64,000 nt of DNA. Source: Astropecten irregularis (Eukaryota; Echinodermata; Asteroidea; Paxillosida; Astropectinidae). This document shows, piece by piece, positions 55,298 to 64,000 of the stretch. The position numbers and the translations under genes are program-made. Below the pieces are notes generated by a model, which ran no database searches, had not been told where the DNA came from, and saw only the letters and a list, made by a program, of their open reading frames with translations. The stretch's first letter is position 1. Every line of letters begins with the position of its first letter. The DNA is taken from assembly GCA_963971285.1 (NCBI GenBank), contig OZ020263.1, positions 5,952,001 through 6,016,000 of the forward strand, written 5' to 3'.

Positions 55298-55575
55298 TCG
55301 ACGTTTTCACGAAGAGGCGAATTTGGCGAAAATCAAGATTTTTTCGAAATTCTTTTTTGGCCAAAATCGATTAGGGGTATTGCAACGGACATCTTGGCGA
55401 AATTGTTTTGGCCAAATCAAATTAAATCAATTAGATCATGAAAATCAGTAAAGGACGAATTTCACCAAAAGTGCTGCTTCACGTTTTCACGAAGGGGCGA
55501 ATTATCAAAAACGCATGTTATTCTATCGGGGCACTTTCAGCGCGTACGCGAATTTACGTTTTCACGAAGATTTTC
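55298..55575. repeat. Short interspersed motif ACGTTTTCACGAAG, three copies
   Basis: ACGTTTTCACGAAG occurs at about 55300, 55482 and 55557, the first two followed by RGGCGAATT. Irregular spacing (about 182 and 75 bp). The ORFs over this region are not recognised. Confidence 0.6.
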
Positions 55576-55697
55576 AAAAAGTACTGTGGGCGTTTTTTAT
55601 TGTGATACTGAATGGTACTGAATATTTCACAGATGACTGTTACCGTATCTTCCTTAATATTGCATTCCTTTGACAAAAAGCAAAGTATGAAATTACT
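55573..55697 (-). mobile_element. Family T MITE, fragment
   Basis: Contains TTTCACAGATGACTGTTACC, TATCTTCCTTAATATTGCAT and CAAAGTATGAAATTAC of the family, in inverse orientation. Confidence 0.75.
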
Positions 55698-57194
55698 AGA
55701 CTAGATTAATGACTAGTTCCTCGTGCTGCAGTGCCCTTCTGTCATAGTACGACACGACATTGACTGGAGCTACTTCATAATTAATCTTATGAGTTGTCAG
55801 TATCACCATAGTGATTTCCATTGTGACATCACACTTTGCTTTAAGCTTAGCAATTAAGATTGGTTCTTGAGTTAAGATTGATCTTAACGCTTGGTGAAAT
55901 TCAGCCAAGTCCCAATATAACGTATAAACTGCTGCAAACTGATTATCAGCGAAAATAATGACCTGAAATGTAAAAAAATGCTTGGAGTTAGGAGGGACTG
56001 GCGCGTTTCATTCCTAGAGCAAGATCTTTATCGAAGACATTTGGACAAGAACATGCAAGTAAAAGATACACATAAATGGATGAGAGGAACAGGACAAAAG
56101 AAGGGGTGTAGGAAGGATGAGGGTGGGTGAGATCAAAGGTGAACAACGACAAAGCTCCCTCAACAGAGAACACTGAGGACGGCCAGAGTACACTGGCCGG
56201 AACGTCGAGATCAACTTCTCACAGGTTTCTTTTTAGAACCACACATCTATAAAGAGATTATACATGGTGTCTCCGCAAACCTTTCCTTATTACGTGACTT
56301 CCATTATGCAAAGCTTCTAAACCTACTTAAATTGAAAATCATGGAGTCGGTCATTCAAGCAGCATACAGGCTGAATCGATGGACGTGTTTTTATGAAAAC
56401 GTGCACTTCTTAGCTTTAGATATATTTGATATGAAGTGATGTAATCGTAGAGTTACTTGCAATTGAACTGGGAAGGTCCATACAGGTTTTTTCTTGACCA
56501 AATTTGTTGAAACTTAACAAACATTCATTTTTCTTGAGAAATTCGTTTCATACAGGGAATTGAGAACATAAAAAGCAGTTAATCGTGGGCATTGGTTTCG
56601 GCAAGACCTCCAGAAAGTGTTTTAGGAATAAACAACTCCGAGTCATTGACTTTTCTAGGTTAAGATTTAAATGTTTACTGCCAAACTGAACGGTGGGGAA
56701 TAATTAGTGGCAATTAATTATTGAACTGCGGTGTTTTCGACCTAAACTGATTCCATTGTGGCCCACGGTGCCAGCTTGCTAGAATTGAGACCTAATTAAT
56801 AGCCGAGAAAATTTGAAGGGCAGAGGCGTTTGGTTGAAGTAAATTTAATTGGGCGTCCTTCATTGTTATACTGTGACTATACCCTGCCTATCGGCACTAA
56901 GCTATAGATGAATTGCTTGGCGCTAAGGTGTAATAAAGGGTTTCCGTTCTGAGCCGGTCTCAATGCTACGGTGGCTCGTTTCCGCCAAATCGATTGCGCA
57001 TGACCCCCCTTTTTTCTGCATTATATCACCATACCATAGACCTTTTTTTCATCCATCCCCATTCAAAGCAGTGTAATCAAACCAAGGCTTGGATTCGAAA
57101 AAGTCTGGTACCCGTTTCCTTTTTGGGAATTTGTGTTATCTTTTCCAACGGGTATACAAGGAAGGCGACAAACATGGATGCACCGTGAAAAAGG
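55698..57194. other. No recognised gene
   Basis: Minus-strand ORFs near 55696-55908 and 55988-56214 have no recognised domain. Confidence 0.35.
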
Positions 57195-57360
57195 CGTATT
57201 GCGTTATATTCCTATACTACTGCGTTTTATCCCCGGATCATTGCGTTATATTGCCGTATTATTGCGTTATATTGCCGCATTGTGGCTCGATATCGCCGTA
57301 TTTACTGCGTTAAATTGCCTTATTTACGGCATTATATCGCCCAACTGTTGCGTTATTATT
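57195..57360 (+). repeat. Degenerate 21-bp tandem repeat
   Basis: About seven units of the type TTGCGTTATATTGCCGTATTA. In the frame of the 128-codon ORF 57133-57519 each unit gives seven residues (LRYIPIL, LRFIPGS, LRYIAVL, LRYIAAL, WLDIAVF and so on). Two other plus frames are also open across it. Coding status unknown. Confidence 0.75.
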
Positions 57361-58570
57361 TACGACCATTCAAATCTAAAGAAATACGCCTACCAATTGT
57401 ACATAAAGTACCAAGAATACCGATCACATTTACAATACTTGTTCCCTCATATTCAGGAGTTCCATAAGTGTACAGGGCAACAACTCTCACAGCAGCTCAG
57501 GACCTTTACAATGTTGTAAATTTAATATTACATTCTAAGCCTGTGTTATGCATTGAACACAATCTTAAGATCACTTAGTAAAAACGACTTTTCAGTATAT
57601 CTGAACTTTACACATTTTGTAAACATAAATTCTCAACAATGGTCTAAGCACTTTATAGGTCAACACTTGTCTTTATGAATTTCCATGTTAAGTATTCTTT
57701 TATTTAATACTTTTTTTTCTATCAATTTGCTTGAAAGAATCATGAAGATATTTGAAAGTAATAAATTACAAAATTTTGCAGTGCAAAAAAAAAAAAAAAT
57801 CAACATCACACCGTGATTGGCTCAGACCAAATAATTTTCCTGTTTTTTTGTTGAAAATTTCTTTTTCCGGGGGTTGGAGTTCTATGCCATGCATTAGTAA
57901 GTTTGAGTGAAGTTAGCTCAACATGTAAGTTCTTCAAAACAATATATTGCTGCATGGTCATTCCGTGTTTGATCTTCTTAGAACCTTTTAGAATAAACTA
58001 GATAAGATCATTAATCATTTGACAATATTGACAGACAGATCTCTGCAATTTTGAGTATACATGCATCTTCCTAGGTTTGTTCATACATGCATTTTATCCA
58101 GTACAAATCTCCGTGTGATATTCAAATGGTTTGTATTCTGTACATACTAAGCAGTGAAGTTGGTCGGGGTTTGGGTTGGGCTAAGGTGTGGTTTTTCGGG
58201 GGAGGCCTGTGGGGAGCTTGAGCTTGATAATTAATTAGTATGATGAATCTGTCAGTTGTGATCTTAACCATTTATCACAGTCCCAATTGATTACAATAAT
58301 CCAACATATAATGAAAAAAACACGACATGGATTGCTATTTCAATTCAAGATTTTCTTATGATTATAATTCACTATTTTATTCATTGTTTCTAATTTTCAG
58401 TACATATAAATTACAAATGCTTTGCTCAAACAAACAAATACAGATGGATTAAGTAGTAACATTATACCTTAGGACATAAAAATCAAGCGGAATATGGATT
58501 TTTTTCAATATGTTTCTATTTTAAACACTTAACATGCGTCCAAGCTGCATGATTCCAGATTCTAAATTTG
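57361..58570. other. No recognised gene
   Basis: AT-rich sequence with a poly-A run at about 57786-57799. No exon or shared repeat noted. Confidence 0.35.
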
Positions 58571-58577
58571 CCCTTAA

Positions 58578-58929
58578 AGGTAGTATCATATCATGGTAAG
58601 AAACCAAAACAGACATGTTCAAAGATGTACGTATAACTTTCAGGGTAAGAAGATGGTGGTGGAGAAACATACCGTAAACATATTTCCGCTATGGTGTATT
58701 ATCCAGAAATTTGTAAAAACAACGACCGAAAATCTTTTTGATCTTTTTAAAAGATCAAAAATAAAAGAGAAAAAACCTTAGAAATACTGTGGCCGTTTTC
58801 ACAATTTTCTCAAAAAGTAGGCAACGTTATGGGACTGACATTTTCACAGATGACTGTGACTGTATCTTCCTTTATATTTTTGCCCATTATTCTGTGTTCT
58901 TTGATAAAAACCAAAGTATGATACTACCT
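58578..58929 (-). mobile_element. Family T MITE, complete, inverse
   Basis: Flanked by TTAA (58574-58577, 58930-58933). The right end is CCAAAGTATGATACTACCT; the left end AGGTAGTATCATATCATGG is slightly changed. Confidence 0.88.
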
Positions 58930-59393
58930 TTAAAAGCAGTTTCAGTGGTAGTATTTAAACTTGTCTCATAATGAGGTAGATAATGAGGCATAAAGGCCAA
59001 TATCTGCATTACTTCCCATCACTTCGGTTTATGCTTTCAGGTCAAAAGGTTTGAATCTAGACACGTTCACACACACATAGGCCTACACCAATCGTGATTA
59101 TTGGGTCGCGGTTTGAACGCGATTTGAACGCGATGTGTACAGAATAATCGCGATCATTAGTGCGGTTCAAATCACGTTTTTTTCAGTGTGTGAACATGCC
59201 ATTTGTTTCCAGATTCATATTTCAGGTGTTGCTTTTTTTTCCTGTTGCATTTTCCTAGTCAGACCGTCTATCCCTGTATTAAATGACCGCATTTAACAGT
59301 GTAGTTGATCCTTTAGTAATTTACAACTTACAATAACTTAACTCTGTGCTTCATTATCAAACCGAAAGATTGTCATCCCATGTTAGACTTTAA

Positions 59394-59759
59394 ATGTACT
59401 ATCATACTTTGGTGTCATACCGAAACAGAAATCTTCACAGATTTATCTGTAACTTTCAGGGTATAAAGATGGTGATGATAGAAACATACCGTTAAAATTG
59501 TTCTGCCTGAAATACTGTATTTATCCAGAAAAGAGTCAAACCAATGACCCAAAACAATTTTGATATTTTAAGAATTAAAAAAATTACGGTGAAAAGATTG
59601 AGGTGAAATTTTAATTTTAAGGATGAAAAGACAAGGAATACAATGTTCACTGTTTTCTCTAAAGGTAGGGACCACAGATAACAGGTGCGGTATCTTCCTT
59701 GAAATCTCTGCCCATAAATCTGTATTTTCTTTGACATAAACCATAGTATGATATTACAT
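59394..59759 (-). mobile_element. Family T MITE, complete, diverged
   Basis: Flanked by TTAA (59390-59393, 59760-59763), ends ATGTACTATCATACTTTGG and CCATAGTATGATATTACAT. The 119-codon minus ORF across it is an artefact. Confidence 0.82.
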
Positions 59760-59763
59760 TTAA

Positions 59764-60434
59764 ACAGTCTGTTAAAATATTTATTGTCACTTAACATTAC
59801 ATATTTTCTCGGTGCGGAATTACACTTTAGATTTTGCTTAATCTGTATCACAGATGCACCTATTCAGATGCACCTGTTCGATTAATTAATTATTCACTTT
59901 ATTTTAATATGATACCGGGAAAAGTCCTCAATAATTCTAAGTTCATTATTGATTTTGGCAATTGTCTTCGTATTGGTCTACGTAAAGCCACAGTCACTGA
60001 AATTAAAAAGTTTCACAGTTACCAACAAAATACGAAATAATCATGTTCAGTTATCATTTGTATTACTATATCTATAATTGCAAATACATATAAAATGATT
60101 TACATGACAAACTAACTTTAAAACGTCATTTACCACAGGCAAAAGTTGTATATAGTGTTGCTGTTGTTAATGTTATATTTATTGTTTTTTCTTAAACCCA
60201 AATAGCTCCTCTTTCATTCTAGATGAAAATTTGCAAAATATCTAGTTATCTACACACTACAATTCGTGATTTGTCTAGCAACACGAATAACCTGATTAAT
60301 CAGAGTAATTTATATTATGTTAAATGCCACAACCACTTTAACATGATCAAGATATCCAATATTCAAGACCATGGACTATTCTACACCTTTTTTATTTTTC
60401 ATTTGAAGATAATTGCTTCAGATCAACCAATTCT
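59764..60434. other. No recognised gene
   Basis: AT-rich, with two short plus-strand ORFs (59834-60040, 60223-60468) lacking motifs. Confidence 0.35.
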
Positions 60435-60440
60435 TTTATT
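60435..60440 (-). terminator. Possible polyadenylation signal
   Basis: AATAAA on the minus strand, about 50 nt past the stop codon of the F5/8C last exon. Confidence 0.45.
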
Positions 60441-60489
60441 TTCCCTTATGAAATGCTGTATATCTTAAATGTAAAAAAAAAAATATATA

Positions 60490-60642
60490 TTAATTCAGGA
60501 AACATCCAAGCAGCTCAAACCGCAAACATTTATACGAATTAAACGCTTTCAAAATGTTGATTCGAACCAGAGTGGCCTCGATACTCTCCGTAAAGAGTTG
60601 AATAACAGGAGTTCTAGCGCCCTCAACGTTGCCGATGAATTT
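60490..60642 (-). CDS. F5/8 type C (discoidin) domain, last exon with stop
   Basis: Minus strand, acceptor TTCTTGGCAG|AAATTC at 60643, phase 0, running to a TAA at 60492-60490. It encodes the C-terminal part of an F5/8C domain: KFIGNVEGARTPVIQLF, ATLVRINIL and the typical closing LRFELLGC, then FLN and stop. F5/8C domains bind phospholipid, sugars or collagen on cell surfaces. It follows the exons at 60848 and 61574 in gene order and would end the protein. Confidence 0.8.
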   Translation of the reverse strand, partial: KFIGNVEGARTPVIQLFTESIEATLVRINILKAFNSYKCLRFELLGCFLN

Positions 60643-60694
60643 CTGCCAAGAAAAACAAAGAGATGATTTATTAGAAGAAACTATTGAAAAAGTA

Positions 60695-60848
60695 CAGTGT
60701 ACCAACAACAGGTTGAAGCGGAAGACACGGTGGAATCATGGGTAACTGATCAGAGGATTCCGGGGTCTACTATGAACAGAAGGACGGGGCATCATGTGTT
60801 ATCAGTGTATTGGTCACGAGGTCAACTTCCACCCAAGGATTTGAATCA
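60695..60848 (-). pseudogene. F5/8 type C domain, middle exon, disrupted
   Basis: After an acceptor (TTATCAG, 60849) the reading is in the phase left by the previous exon and gives DSNPWVEVDLVTNTLIT, a standard F5/8C segment. After about 17 codons the similarity leaves this frame. TAG stops at 60772-60770, and a possible continuation (SVTHDSTVSS) is in another frame. The 3' boundary given here is a guess at a GT near 60695. Confidence 0.6.
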
Positions 60849-61420
60849 CTGATAATGAAATAGAAAAAAAATTGTCAATTAAAGTTATTTTTGGTTCAGC
60901 TTCTAAAAATTAAACAATTTTATCATCTTCTAACTTTCTTGTTACAAGGGGCCGGGATGTGGGCTTTCTTTTTTGCAATTTCAAAAAAACAATCGCAATT
61001 TTGATAAAATTTTAAAATCAAATCAATTTTTATCCTATAACAAAAAATCACATGGAATATTTCCACTAACCATTGGTGGATCTACTCAATGCGCAAATCA
61101 CATGGTTTGGCAATCAGTAGTCTACGATAGAATTCTTGTGAATCATATTTTTCTGAAATGACAAACAAAATAAATGATTCACTTTAAATTGAAAATATGA
61201 TGTTGGAGCAGAATCATTAAAACTGATAAAGATAGAAAGTTCACCAGGGAAATGAAATAAAATAAAATAGCGATTTTGACAAGGAAAAGTTTGAGGTTTC
61301 CCGCGCGGCAATCGGTGCTTCTGAACAGTCTTTGCACTCTATGAACTGGTGAACCTTTGGGGAAACTGTTTTTATCTGAGGATCATCATGTCGTGATTTC
61401 TGTTTTACTATAATTCCAAC

Positions 61421-61574
61421 CTTGTCTGAGGACACCACTGGCCTCCGAAGTTCAGACGTCCCATATCAGCAGTGTAATACGTGTAGGTATAAAGGAGACT
61501 CGATGCCTTGAATCTCTCGTCTGGTATGATGCTGGAGTCTTCAAGGCCCACGTGTTCATACAGCATCCACTCAT
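61421..61574 (-). CDS. F5/8 type C (discoidin) domain, first exon
   Basis: Minus strand, 154 nt, acceptor TTTGTACAG at 61575 (phase 1) and donor AAG|GTTGGA (phase 2). It encodes VGLEDSSIIPDERFKASS, a YYTADMGRLN segment and GGQWCPQT, the N-terminal half of an F5/8C domain. The donor phase matches the acceptor phase of the exon at 60848, where the join gives ...CPQTSDSNPW, as usual for the family. Confidence 0.82.
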
Positions 61575-61899
61575 CTGTACAAACAATATGACATATATAC
61601 CATCACCAAGGCAATAATTGAGATTAGGATGAATCAATTTCGGCGACTGAATTTATTTTGATTCGGCGCAATTTCCCTTTCACTGTTCCTCTGTTGTTAA
61701 AGCTCAATTTTGTAAATGTGATTGTTTCTTTGTGTTTTACTCCCTCCGATGAGGCTGCAGTCAAATACTTTGACCAATACTCGTTATCACCATGGCAATA
61801 AATAATCCAAGTAATAGTTTAAGTAACCTTTAAATCTTCTGCTTCAATTGGAATGCATACGAAGACACGTAATTGTTTTCATATGAATGAGCAGTAATG

Positions 61900-62027
61900 G
61901 GTGCGTTCGTTTAGCTTCAACGGGCAGACCTGACCTGGGAATGCAGGTATACACTGCGCAAAACAAGCCAGAGGATGAGGATGAGATTGACTGGTCTTGA
62001 CTCATGGAAGCTAGATGAACGTATCCT
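61900..62027. mobile_element. Short MITE (GGGTGCGTTCG ends), copy 2
   Basis: Related to 52269-52403: GGGTGCGTTCGTTTAGCTTC at the left, a diverged right end (GAAGCTAGATGAACGTATCC), and shared inner CGCAAAACAAGC. It lies in the intron between the exons at 61574 and 62089. Confidence 0.75.
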
Positions 62028-62088
62028 ATATTGATCAATGATTAAAAGTTGGCTGGTGATATTCATTTGAAATCACTGGTTAACTTAC

Positions 62089-62211
62089 CTTGCCCCTGCT
62101 GGGAACCAGCGATCCATGTCAAAGTGCATTTAGTACTTTCAACTTGCCCTGAGCATCCAGTTGTAGTAGAGTAAGTAGGTAAGTTACCTTCAATGACACT
62201 GCATGTTATCT
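62089..62211 (-). CDS. Short Cys-containing exon, partial sushi-like
   Basis: Minus strand, 123 nt, acceptor ATCATACAG and donor CAAG|GTAAGT, phase 1-1. It encodes ITCSVIEGNLPTYSTTTGC, then SGQVESTKCTLTWIAG and SQQGQ. The Cys pattern and spacing suggest the first half of a sushi domain. It would join in frame to the F5/8C exon at 61574 (codon G|AT). Confidence 0.65.
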
Positions 62212-62722
62212 CTGTATGATAAATCAAATCAATGTGTTCCCTTTACAATCCCTTCTAGTCACAAAGTCATTGTATTCATTTTCCCTTTTGGGGTGATAAG
62301 ACCTTATCATTCCTTGCTGATTGTTCTTCTTTTTGAAAGCGTAGATTGAATGCGTCTGTAATATACCAATAATTGTCCATGTTGTGCCTGGCCGGGCATT
62401 CCCAAACCAGATTCAATTTCATAATCACGTGATTTTGTAGTTGACGTCGGTTTTCATTTCAAGCCAGTTCTTATAAGAGTTATTACTAAGAGATTTTGCT
62501 TATCTATTTTCGGTAAGCGTCTTGAAACATGCTTCTTTCCCATTTAACTGTTCATTCAAGTTGTTTCTTTTAAGTGACGCTTTAAATTTCGAAAAAATGA
62601 AGTATGAGCTCTACGCGCGCCTTCAAAGATCTACAAATCCAAGACATTCATTTCAGAACAATTGTAAAGTTTCTGGATGAAACTTACTCATCAAACTCAG
62701 TTATAACGAAAGAGTATTTTAC

Positions 62723-62918
62723 CTGCGCACTTCAAACTGCCTGATGACCACACCCCATTACCATTCCCATCACTGCTACACGTACTGGTCATGGTTGATA
62801 TCTCTGTACCATCAGATGTACATGACAGAGTACAGATGCTACCGTATCTGGTCATTGCTACATCCCATCCAGTTGACGTTAACTACAGTCGGCAGAGAGG
62901 AACGGGGGCAGGTGATTT
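62723..62918 (-). pseudogene. Sushi domain exon with a one-base frame lesion
   Basis: Minus strand between acceptor TTTTGTGACAG and donor GCGCAG|GTAAAA. Its length of 196 nt is 3n+1 while both junctions look phase 1. The first part reads ITCPRSSLPTVV in one frame; the second reads YGSICTLSCTSDGTEIS and GVWSSGSLKC in another, and both are sushi-like. A single-base indel near 62,860 explains this. It could be a real mutation or a sequencing error. Confidence 0.7.
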
Positions 62919-63398
62919 CTGTCACAAAACGAGAAATGAATTAAAAAATCAAAACAATTATTAGAAAATGACGATCGGATAATTGAGTGCCAATCAGGTT
63001 AATCAATCGCTTTTTAATAATCTACATACCCTCTGTTATTGCAATGTTGATGTTTTGTTGTTGTTGTTTTTTATAATTGTAAACTTGGCGATTTCAGTCT
63101 CTGGACTGTCTCCCTGTGTCTATTTGTAATGTTTCAACAAATAAATCGAAATCAATTCAATTCAATTCAATTGAAATCCCCAAAGGTCAAAGGTCAATTA
63201 ACTCGACCTAGAAGAACGGTGGACAACTCGCAACTCGGATGAATGTTTAGATATAAAAAGACATACAAGATTACTATTGGGAGGTGAGACTTTAAATACT
63301 TTGTTTAAGATCTTGTCTTTTATATCACTAAAAAGAGAAAAGGCACAATTCTAACAACGACTCAATAGCTGATTGGTGTATGTTCTCCTTACACTGAC

Positions 63399-63606
63399 CT
63401 GTGATGCAAACGACATCACTTCCACTCCAAGTCCCATTCAGCAAGCATGTGGGAATGACAGAGCTAGGCAGAGTATACCCAGAGTTACACTCTACGACAC
63501 ATGAGCTACCGACTGGCAAGCTGTCCGGTGATGGTCAGGGCTTGACCATTCATAGTACAGGTGGATATGAAACCATTTGTCTGTGCTGGTAGTGGTGGGC
63601 AGGTCA
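63399..63606 (-). pseudogene. Sushi domain exon with a one-base insertion
   Basis: Minus strand, acceptor TTTACAG (63607) and donor ACAG|GTCAGT (63398). It is 208 nt (3n+1), against 204 nt in its close relative at 19120-19323. The reading starts TCPPLPAQTNG, but the extra base in AGCTTGCCAG (about 63518; the relative has AGCTGCCAG) brings an in-frame TAG. After it, VGSSCVVECNSGYTL continues in the shifted frame. Confidence 0.8.
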
Positions 63607-64000
63607 CTGTAAAGATCAAATAAATAAAATTGGGAGGGTCCGGCACGTTATTTCCTTTAGTACCTACAGTTGACTAAACTAAACTAGCTCCATTACTCCA
63701 TTGGTTTGTAAGAGAAAAACCAGCATTATTTAAAGAACAAAGTTATTGAAAACAATGAACCTCGTAGAAAGAGAGAGAGTCGTTTTATTTTCAAATTTTC
63801 AGGCTGATTGTACAAAACAGAATTGTTCAGGTAAATTGAAGGGGTTCAAAAGCAACAGCAATCTGCTTCGCCCAGGAATGGTCTTCCTTTGACATCTAAT
63901 TTTCAGTCCCTGAAACCGCGTGGCATGAATGTATAGCGCCCTCTTGTAATAATCAAACAGTTCAAATCGACTACTCTTCCAGTATGTGTATACTGCTCTC
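63607..64000. other. Upstream intron of the minus-strand sushi gene
   Basis: No exon recognised up to the window edge. The gene presumably continues beyond it. Confidence 0.4.

Noticed and set aside
59492..59851. 119-codon minus ORF
   Set aside because: It runs through the family T MITE at 59394-59759 and has no protein features.

Overview
The window is animal nuclear DNA. Coding is sparse and exons are short, with GT/AG splice sites and phase-1 sushi exons. tRNA-derived SINEs, MITEs, a LINE tail and a Helitron-class (Helentron) transposon fill much of the rest. The AT-rich base composition, sushi (CCP) and F5/8 type C (discoidin) exons and repeat load suggest a marine invertebrate, perhaps a deuterostome such as an echinoderm. 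That assignment is inference.

Layout. 1-2343: mostly featureless; the first 60 bases are a piece of a repeat that recurs near 17.6 kb. 2344-12141: one uninterrupted 3,265-codon ORF of an autonomous Helentron with a PHD finger, a tegument-protease-like (C76-type) domain, an OTU protease domain, a lysine-rich repeat region, an HUH/Y2 Rep domain, a PIF1-type helicase and a C-terminal EEP endonuclease. 12834-15050: about 24 copies of a 91-bp hairpin-bearing satellite. 15.2-16.4 kb: tRNA-derived SINE A. 17.2-17.9 kb: a repeat with seven perfect TGACGTCA palindromes, mostly paired 11 bp apart. 18.1-21.5 kb: three copies of a hairpin repeat around one intact sushi exon on the minus strand. 22-30 kb: a mosaic of MITEs, a TIR element with GTCCCCC subterminal motifs split by a 1.7-kb insertion, a 364-bp near-perfect SINE palindrome, a 440-bp foldback, and an inverted repeat with arms over 1 kb. 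33-36 and 42-45.5 kb: segmental duplications carrying a TTAA-flanked MITE family. 36.3-39.8 kb: a second large inverted repeat holding a LINE 3' tail and a hAT-type MITE with an 8-bp target duplication. About 47.3-47.8 kb (minus): a signal-peptide first exon with TATA promoter and an adjoining minisatellite of repeated splice-donor sequences. 53.2-54.4 kb: a contiguous copy of the GTCCCCC element. 57.2 kb: a 21-bp repeat region. 60.4-63.6 kb (minus): the 3' part of a sushi plus F5/8C gene, partly decayed.

The host coding content on the minus strand is of the secreted, modular extracellular type: a signal-peptide exon ending in phase 1, phase 1-1 sushi exons, and an F5/8C module ending in a stop codon. 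Whether the 47.5-kb first exon joins the 19.2-kb sushi exon cannot be decided here. The strongest leads are the multi-protease Helentron with its adjoining satellite, the TTAA MITE family with paralogous empty sites, the large palindromes, and the tandem splice-donor minisatellite.
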